Below are positions 58,465 to 64,000 of a stretch of DNA of 64,000 bases, piece by piece (the stretch's first letter is position 1; each line of letters starts with the position of its first letter). A program made the translations under genes and the position numbers. Under the pieces are notes generated by a model. The model did no database searches, had not been told where the DNA came from, and saw only the letters and a list, made by a program, of their open reading frames with translations. The DNA comes from Citrobacter tructae (GTDB lineage Bacteria; Pseudomonadota; Gammaproteobacteria; Enterobacterales; Enterobacteriaceae), in NCBI RefSeq assembly GCF_004684345.1, contig NZ_CP038469.1, positions 3,906,001 through 3,970,000 on the forward strand, written 5' to 3'.

Positions 58465-60597
58465 TTGCTTAATCCGATCGTTCGTAAATTCCAGTACGGC
58501 CAACATACCGTAACGCTGGAAACCGGCATGATGGCACGTCAGGCAACTGCTGCTGTTATGGTTAGCATGGATGACACCGCGGTATTTGTTACCGTTGTTG
58601 GTCAGAAAAAAACCAAGCCGGGCCAGGATTTCTTCCCGCTGACCGTTAACTATCAGGAGCGTACCTACGCTGCTGGCCGTATCCCGGGTAGCTTCTTCCG
58701 CCGTGAAGGCCGTCCGAGTGAAGGCGAAACCCTGATCGCGCGTCTGATTGACCGCCCGGTTCGTCCGCTGTTCCCGGAAGGTTTCATTAACGAAGTTCAG
58801 GTTATTGCAACCGTCGTTTCCGTTAACCCGCAGGTTAACCCGGATATCGTGGCAATGATCGGCGCATCCGCTGCGCTGTCCCTGTCTGGCCTGCCGTTCA
58901 ACGGCCCGATCGGTTCTGCCCGTGTTGGTTATATCAATGACCAGTACGTACTGAACCCGACTCAGGACGAACTGAAAGAAAGCAAACTGGACCTGGTTGT
59001 TGCCGGTACTGAAGCTGCCGTATTGATGGTTGAATCCGAAGCTGAACTGCTGAGCGAAGATCAGATGCTGGGCGCAGTGGTATTCGGTCACGAACAGCAG
59101 CAGGTTGTTATCAAAGAAATCAACGAGCTGGTTAAAGAAGCCGGCAAACCGCGTTGGGACTGGCAGCCAGAAGCCGTCAACGAAGCGCTGAATGCGCGCG
59201 TTGCTGCGCTGGCAGAATCTCGTCTGAGCGATGCTTACCGCATCACCGACAAGCAAGAGCGTTATGCTCAGGTTGACGTGATCAAATCTGAAACCATCGC
59301 TACGCTGGTTGCAGAAGATGAAACTCTGGACGCTAACGAACTGGGTGAAATCCTGCACGCTATCGAGAAAAACGTTGTTCGTAGCCGTGTACTGGCAGGT
59401 GAGCCGCGCATCGATGGCCGTGAAAAAGACATGATCCGTGGTCTGGACGTGCGTACAGGCGTACTGCCGCGTACTCACGGTTCCGCACTGTTCACCCGTG
59501 GTGAAACTCAGGCGCTGGTCACTGCGACTCTGGGCACCACCCGTGATGCACAGAACCTCGACGAACTGATGGGCGAGCGTACTGACAACTTCCTGTTCCA
59601 CTACAACTTCCCTCCGTACTGCGTAGGCGAAACTGGTATGGTCGGTTCTCCGAAGCGTCGTGAGATTGGTCACGGCCGTCTGGCGAAACGCGGCGTACTG
59701 GCAGTGATGCCGGAACTGGACAAATTCCCGTACACCGTACGTGTTGTGTCTGAAATCACCGAATCTAACGGTTCTTCTTCCATGGCTTCCGTGTGTGGTG
59801 CTTCTCTGGCACTGATGGACGCAGGCGTGCCGATTAAAGCCGCTGTTGCGGGTATCGCGATGGGCCTGGTGAAAGAAGGTGATAACTTTGTGGTTCTGTC
59901 TGACATTCTGGGTGACGAAGATCACTTGGGCGACATGGACTTTAAAGTAGCCGGTTCCCGCGATGGTATCTCTGCGCTGCAGATGGATATCAAAATCGAA
60001 GGTATCACCAAAGAGATCATGCAGGTTGCTCTGAACCAGGCTAAAGGTGCACGTCTGCACATCCTGAGCGTGATGGAACAGGCGATCAACGCGCCGCGCG
60101 GCGACATTTCTCAGTTTGCTCCGCGTATCCACACTATTAAGATCAGCCCGGACAAGATCAAAGACGTTATCGGTAAAGGCGGTTCTGTTATCCGTGCTCT
60201 GACCGAAGAAACCGGTACCACCATCGAAATCGAAGATGATGGCACTGTGAAGATCGCTGCGACCGACGGTGAAAAAGCAAAATATGCTATCCGTCGTATC
60301 GAAGAGATTACTGCAGAAATCGAAGTTGGCCGTATCTACAATGGTAAAGTGACCCGTATCGTTGACTTTGGCGCATTCGTTGCCATCGGTGGTGGTAAAG
60401 AAGGTCTGGTTCACATCTCTCAGATCGCTGACAAGCGCGTAGAGAAAGTGACCGATTACCTGCAGATGGGTCAGGAAGTACCGGTTAAAGTTCTGGAAGT
60501 TGATCGCCAGGGCCGCGTCCGTCTGAGCATTAAAGAAGCAACTGAGCAGTCTCAGCCAGAAGCTACGCCGGAAGCACCGGCAAGCCAGGGCGAGTAA
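58465..60597 (+). CDS. pnp: Polyribonucleotide nucleotidyltransferase (PNPase)
   Basis: PNPase degrades RNA 3'-to-5' by phosphorolysis and is part of the degradosome. The 710-residue product (E. coli 711) has two RNase PH domains (about 10-145 and 310-490), a helical linker, KH (about 550-610, [14 protein letters not shown]) and S1 (about 620-690). The start is TTG at 58465, eight bases after AAAGGA. The tail is Pro/Ala/Glu-rich. A long antisense open frame across the gene is a codon-bias shadow. Confidence 0.97.
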   Translation: MLNPIVRKFQYGQHTVTLETGMMARQATAAVMVSMDDTAVFVTVVGQKKTKPGQDFFPLTVNYQERTYAAGRIPGSFFRREGRPSEGETLIARLIDRPVRPLFPEGFINEVQVIATVVSVNPQVNPDIVAMIGASAALSLSGLPFNGPIGSARVGYINDQYVLNPTQDELKESKLDLVVAGTEAAVLMVESEAELLSEDQMLGAVVFGHEQQQVVIKEINELVKEAGKPRWDWQPEAVNEALNARVAALAESRLSDAYRITDKQERYAQVDVIKSETIATLVAEDETLDANELGEILHAIEKNVVRSRVLAGEPRIDGREKDMIRGLDVRTGVLPRTHGSALFTRGETQALVTATLGTTRDAQNLDELMGERTDNFLFHYNFPPYCVGETGMVGSPKRREIGHGRLAKRGVLAVMPELDKFPYTVRVVSEITESNGSSSMASVCGASLALMDAGVPIKAAVAGIAMGLVKEGDNFVVLSDILGDEDHLGDMDFKVAGSRDGISALQMDIKIEGITKEIMQVALNQAKGARLHILSVMEQAINAPRGDISQFAPRIHTIKISPDKIKDVIGKGGSVIRALTEETGTTIEIEDDGTVKIAATDGEKAKYAIRRIEEITAEIEVGRIYNGKVTRIVDFGAFVAIGGGKEGLVHISQIADKRVEKVTDYLQMGQEVPVKVLEVDRQGRVRLSIKEATEQSQPEATPEAPASQGE

Positions 60598-60608
60598 GGT
60601 TGCCATTG

Positions 60609-60628
60609 CCCTCCGCGTGAGCGGGGGG
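60609..60628 (+). terminator. Hairpin after pnp
   Basis: CCCTCCGC-GTGA-GCGGGGGG forms an 8-bp stem with one G-U, 11 bp after the pnp stop. The T-run (CCTTT) is weak. Confidence 0.6.
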
Positions 60629-60705
60629 CCTTTAACCCGGCAGGAAGCCTTGTTAGCAACCGGGGAACAGGACGTTCATTCAATCGTTGTCTTCGGGAGT
60701 GGGAA

Positions 60706-61590
60706 ATGAAGCCTTTTTTGCGCTGGTGTTTCGTTGCGACAGCACTCACGCTGGCTGGATGCAGTAATTCCGCCTGGCGTAAGAGTGAAGTCCTCGCAGT
60801 ACCACTGCAACCGACTTTGCAGCAGGAAGTGATTCTGGCACGTATGGAACAAATTCTTGCCAGTCGGGCTTTAACCGATGACGAACGCGCACAGCTTTTA
60901 TATGAGCGCGGAGTGTTGTATGATAGTCTCGGTCTGAGGGCACTAGCGCGAAATGATTTTTCACAAGCGTTGGCAATCCGACCAGATATGCCTGAAGTAT
61001 TCAATTACTTAGGTATATATTTAACGCAGGCAGGCAATTTTGATGCTGCCTATGAAGCGTTTGATTCTGTACTTGAGCTTGATCCAACTTACAACTACGC
61101 GCACTTAAATCGCGGTATCGCATTGTATTACGGCGGTCGCGACAAGTTAGCGCAAGATGATCTGCTAGCGTTTTATCAAGACGATCCCAATGATCCATTC
61201 CGTAGTCTGTGGCTTTATCTTGCCGAGCAGAAGCTCGATGAGAAGCAGGCTAAAGAGGCGTTAATACAGCGCTTCGAGAAATCGGATAAAGAGCAATGGG
61301 GATGGAACATTGTCGAGTTCTACCTGGGCAACATTAGCGAAGCAACGCTGATGGAACGCCTGAAGGCGGACGCAACGGATAACACCTCGCTCGCTGAGCA
61401 TCTCAGTGAAACCAACTTCTATTTAGGTAAGTACTACCTAAGTCTGGGGGATTTGGACAACGCTACGGCATTGTTCAAACTGGCGGTGGCTAACAACGTT
61501 CATAACTTTGTTGAGCACCGATACGCATTGTTGGAATTATCGCTCCTGGGCCAGGACCAAGATGACCTGGCAGAATCGGACCAGCAATAG
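60706..61590 (+). CDS. nlpI: NlpI, TPR lipoprotein
   Basis: NlpI is an outer-membrane lipoprotein adaptor that works with the protease Prc and peptidoglycan hydrolases to control MepS. The 294-residue product has a lipoprotein signal peptide with lipobox LAGC (Cys19) and TPR-like repeats (about 62-197, with [16 protein letters not shown] as one). It lies between pnp and yrbN-deaD as in E. coli. Confidence 0.96.
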   Translation: MKPFLRWCFVATALTLAGCSNSAWRKSEVLAVPLQPTLQQEVILARMEQILASRALTDDERAQLLYERGVLYDSLGLRALARNDFSQALAIRPDMPEVFNYLGIYLTQAGNFDAAYEAFDSVLELDPTYNYAHLNRGIALYYGGRDKLAQDDLLAFYQDDPNDPFRSLWLYLAEQKLDEKQAKEALIQRFEKSDKEQWGWNIVEFYLGNISEATLMERLKADATDNTSLAEHLSETNFYLGKYYLSLGDLDNATALFKLAVANNVHNFVEHRYALLELSLLGQDQDDLAESDQQ

Positions 61591-61696
61591 CTGACGTACA
61601 CATCAGCCCGTAATCTTTTTTGATTGCCATCACCTTCACCGGTGAGGGCGTTGTTGTTCGTTAATACACCTACTTTGAGCCGGTTCACACTTTTCA

Positions 61697-61777
61697 ATGA
61701 AAATTGCAGATCAATTTCATGATGAGTTATGTAGACTGGCCGCCATTAATTTTGAGGCACACGTACTACATGGCTGA
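61697..61777 (+). CDS. yrbN: YrbN, 26-residue protein overlapping deaD
   Basis: ATG at 61697 opens a 26-codon ORF starting [12 protein letters not shown] and ending at TGA 61775-61777. Length, sequence start and place match YrbN, a small protein known in E. coli. Its last eight bases overlap the deaD start (61770), so ribosomes ending here can re-initiate at deaD; this suggests it is a leader peptide for coupled translation. Any function of the peptide itself is unknown. Confidence 0.8.
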
Positions 61778-63704
61778 ATTCGAAACCACTTTTGCAGATC
61801 TGGGCCTGAAGGCTCCTATCCTTGAAGCCCTTAACGATCTGGGTTACGAAAAACCATCTCCAATCCAGGCAGAGTGCATTCCGCATCTGCTGGGCGGTCG
61901 CGATGTTCTGGGTATGGCCCAGACCGGTAGCGGCAAAACTGCAGCGTTCTCCTTACCGCTGCTCAACAATCTTGATCCTGAGCTGAAGGCACCTCAGATT
62001 CTGGTGCTGGCACCGACCCGCGAACTGGCGGTTCAGGTTGCAGAAGCCATGACGGATTTCTCTAAACACATGCACGGCGTGAACGTGGTAGCCCTTTACG
62101 GCGGCCAGCGTTATGACGTGCAATTACGTGCCCTGCGTCAGGGCCCGCAGATCGTCGTCGGTACGCCGGGTCGTCTGCTGGATCACCTGAAGCGCGGTAC
62201 CCTGAACCTCTCTAAACTGAGCGGTTTAGTGCTGGACGAAGCCGATGAAATGCTGCGTATGGGCTTCATCGAAGACGTTGAAACGATTATGGCGCAGATC
62301 CCAGAAGGTCATCAGACTGCTCTGTTCTCTGCAACCATGCCGGAAGCGATCCGTCGTATTACCCGCCGCTTTATGAAAGAGCCGCAGGAAGTACGTATTC
62401 AGTCCAGCGTAACCACGCGTCCTGACATCAGCCAGAGCTACTGGACTGTCTGGGGCATGCGTAAAAATGAAGCGCTGGTGCGTTTCCTGGAAGCAGAAGA
62501 TTTTGACGCGGCGATTATCTTCGTTCGTACCAAAAATGCGACCCTGGAAGTGGCAGAAGCGCTGGAGCGTAGCGGTTACAGCAGCGCCGCACTGAACGGC
62601 GACATGAACCAGTCACTGCGTGAGCAGACTCTGGAACGTCTGAAAGATGGTCGTCTGGATATTCTGATTGCGACCGACGTTGCGGCCCGTGGCCTGGACG
62701 TTGAACGTATCAGCCTGGTTGTAAACTATGATATCCCGATGGATTCCGAGTCTTACGTTCACCGTATCGGCCGTACCGGTCGTGCGGGTCGTGCTGGTCG
62801 TGCTCTGCTGTTCGTTGAGAACCGCGAGCGTCGTCTGCTGCGTAACATCGAACGCACTATGAAGCTGACCATTCCGGAAGTCGAACTGCCGAACGCAGAT
62901 CTGCTGGGCAAACGCCGTCTGGAAAAATTCGCCGCAAAAGTACAGCAGCAGCTGGAAAGCAGCGATCTGGATCAGTACCGTGCTCTGCTGGCGAAAATGC
63001 AGCCGGAAGAAGAGCTGGATATCGAAACTCTGGCCGCAGCACTGCTGAAAATGGCTCAGGGCGAACGTCCGCTGATCCTGCCGCCAGATGCACCGATGCG
63101 TCCGAAGCGTGAATTCCGTGACCGTGATGAACGTGCTCCGCGTGGCGATCGTAACGATCGTGGCCCACGTGGCGACCGTCCGGAGCGTGGTGGTGAAGAT
63201 CGTCCGCGTCGTGAACGTCGTGACGTTGGCGATATGCAGCTGTACCGCATTGAAGTGGGCCGTGATGACGGTGTTGAAGTTCGTCATATCGTTGGCGCGA
63301 TCGCTAACGAAGGCGACATCAGCAGCCGTTACATCGGTAACATCAAGCTGTTCGGTACGCACTCCACCATCGAACTGCCGAAAGGTATGCCGGGCGACGT
63401 GCTGCAGCACTTTACCCGTACTCGCATCCTGAACAAGCCGATGAACATGCAGCTGGTTGGCGATGCAGTACCGCACACCGGTGGCGAGCGTCGTGGCGGT
63501 GGTCGTTTCAGCGGTGAGCGTCGTGAAGGCGGCCGTGGTGAAAATCGTGGTAACAGCACTGAGCGTCGTGAAGGTGGTCGTGGTGATGGTCGTCGTTTCA
63601 GCGGCGAACGTCGTGAAGGCAGCCGTGCTCCGCGTCGTGATGATGCTTCCGCTCCGCGCCGTGATGACTCCGCAGGTCGTCGTCGTTTCGGCGGTGACGC
63701 ATAA
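61770..63704 (+). CDS. deaD: DeaD (CsdA), DEAD-box RNA helicase
   Basis: DeaD is a cold-shock RNA helicase for ribosome assembly and mRNA unwinding. The ATG at 61770 ([14 protein letters not shown]) gives 644 residues (E. coli 629). The helicase core has the Q motif, [21 protein letters not shown] and [12 protein letters not shown] dimerisation region and the RRM-like DbpA domain (about 485-560) follow, then an Arg/Gly-rich tail with repeats such as FSGERREG. The extra length is mostly in these basic Arg/Gly segments. Confidence 0.96.
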
Positions 63705-63738
63705 GCCAAATGGCTTAAAAGCGTAAAGTAAAATATAC

Positions 63739-63770
63739 AGCCCCGATCTTAACAATCGGGGCTTTTTTTA
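63739..63770 (+). terminator. Terminator after deaD
   Basis: AGCCCCGAT-CTTAACA-ATCGGGGCT is a perfect 9-bp stem followed by seven T, 34 bp after the deaD stop. Confidence 0.93.
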
Positions 63771-63777
63771 TTTCTTT

Positions 63778-63797
63778 TGTACTCGTGTACTGGTACA
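63778..63797 (+). promoter_or_regulatory. TrpR operator of mtr
   Basis: TGTACTCGTGTACTGGTACA matches the TrpR operator consensus CGTACTAGTTAACTAGTACG at most positions and lies 52 bp before mtr. TrpR repression of mtr is established in E. coli. TyrR sites are also expected nearby but I could not place one. Confidence 0.75.
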
Positions 63798-63849
63798 GTG
63801 CAACACATTAAAATGCAGTAGCAAAATAATTCACTGGAGAGACGGCCAA

Positions 63850-64000
63850 ATGGCAACACTAACCACCACCCAAACGTCACCTTCGCTGCTCGGCGGCGTA
63901 GTGATTATCGGCGGCACCATTATTGGCGCAGGGATGTTTTCCCTGCCAGTGGTCATGTCCGGGGCGTGGTTTTTCTGGTCAATGGCGGCACTGATCTTTA
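63850..64000 (+). CDS. mtr: Tryptophan-specific permease Mtr (start only)
   Basis: Mtr is the high-affinity tryptophan:H+ symporter of the aromatic amino acid permease family. The first 50 codons ([18 protein letters not shown]) are present, with the first membrane segment and the [16 protein letters not shown] motif of this family. A GGAGA ribosome binding site precedes the ATG. The gene runs off the window end. Confidence 0.95.

Noticed and set aside
58339..60606. Open frame of 755 codons antisense to pnp
   Set aside because: It mirrors pnp, has low-complexity composition typical of a codon-bias shadow, and no ribosome binding site or family resemblance.
62613..63755. Open frame of 380 codons antisense to deaD with many Thr repeats
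   Set aside because: The Thr-rich repeats are the reverse reading of the Arg/Gly tail of deaD, not an adhesin.

Overview
The window is chromosomal DNA of a gamma-proteobacterium of the family Enterobacteriaceae. Almost every protein is near-identical in sequence and length to its Escherichia/Salmonella orthologue (recognised from memory, no search run). The codBA genes lie between the nan operon and gltBD, an arrangement I remember from Salmonella rather than E. coli K-12. The yrbL and yhbX genes expected from K-12 are missing, nanE is deleted, and an extra gene cassette is present. Citrobacter or a close relative is my best guess, not a demonstrated assignment.

Layout: (1) 1-5300, sialic acid catabolism: the likely first two codons of divergent dcuD, then nanR, nanA, nanT, a 20-codon remnant of nanE, nanK and nanQ (yhcH). 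A CRP-like site and the NanR triple repeat precede nanA. (2) 5300-8070, cytosine salvage codBA on the minus strand with a PurR box. (3) 8070-14650, glutamate synthase gltBD with a long structured leader. (4) 14650-19660, yhcC, arcB, elbB, mtgA. (5) 19660-27590, minus strand: the nitrogen-PTS/sigma-54 block (npr, rapZ, ptsN, hpf, rpoN) followed by lipopolysaccharide transport and Kdo synthesis (lptB, lptA, lptC, kdsC, kdsD) and yrbG. (6) 27800-31340, mlaFEDCB and ibaG; then murA, sfsB, ispB. (7) 34360-37330, rplU-rpmA-yhbE-obgE. (8) 37430-45110, dacB, greA with an upstream GraL-like small RNA, yhbY, rlmE-ftsH, folP-glmM. (9) 45150-48805, an accessory cassette absent from the K-12 glmM-secG interval: a DcuC/DcuD-family transporter, an isoaspartyl dipeptidase (IadA family) and a divergent LysR-type regulator resembling HypT/YjiE. 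(10) 48975-51402, secG, tRNA-Leu(GAG), argG and initiator tRNA-Met. (11) 51600 to the end, the rimP-nusA-infB-rbfA-truB-rpsO-pnp operon, then nlpI, yrbN, deaD and the start of mtr.

Most of the window is conserved housekeeping sequence. I see no CRISPR array, prophage, insertion sequence, toxin-antitoxin or defence locus. The most unusual items are the in-frame internal deletion of nanE that keeps its start, stop and overlap with nanK; the iadA/transporter/LysR cassette, whose regulator starts with GTG inside a tiny upstream ORF that has the strong ribosome binding site; and a tRNA-Leu 3' fragment embedded upstream of the initiator tRNA gene. I found no convincing wholly new system.
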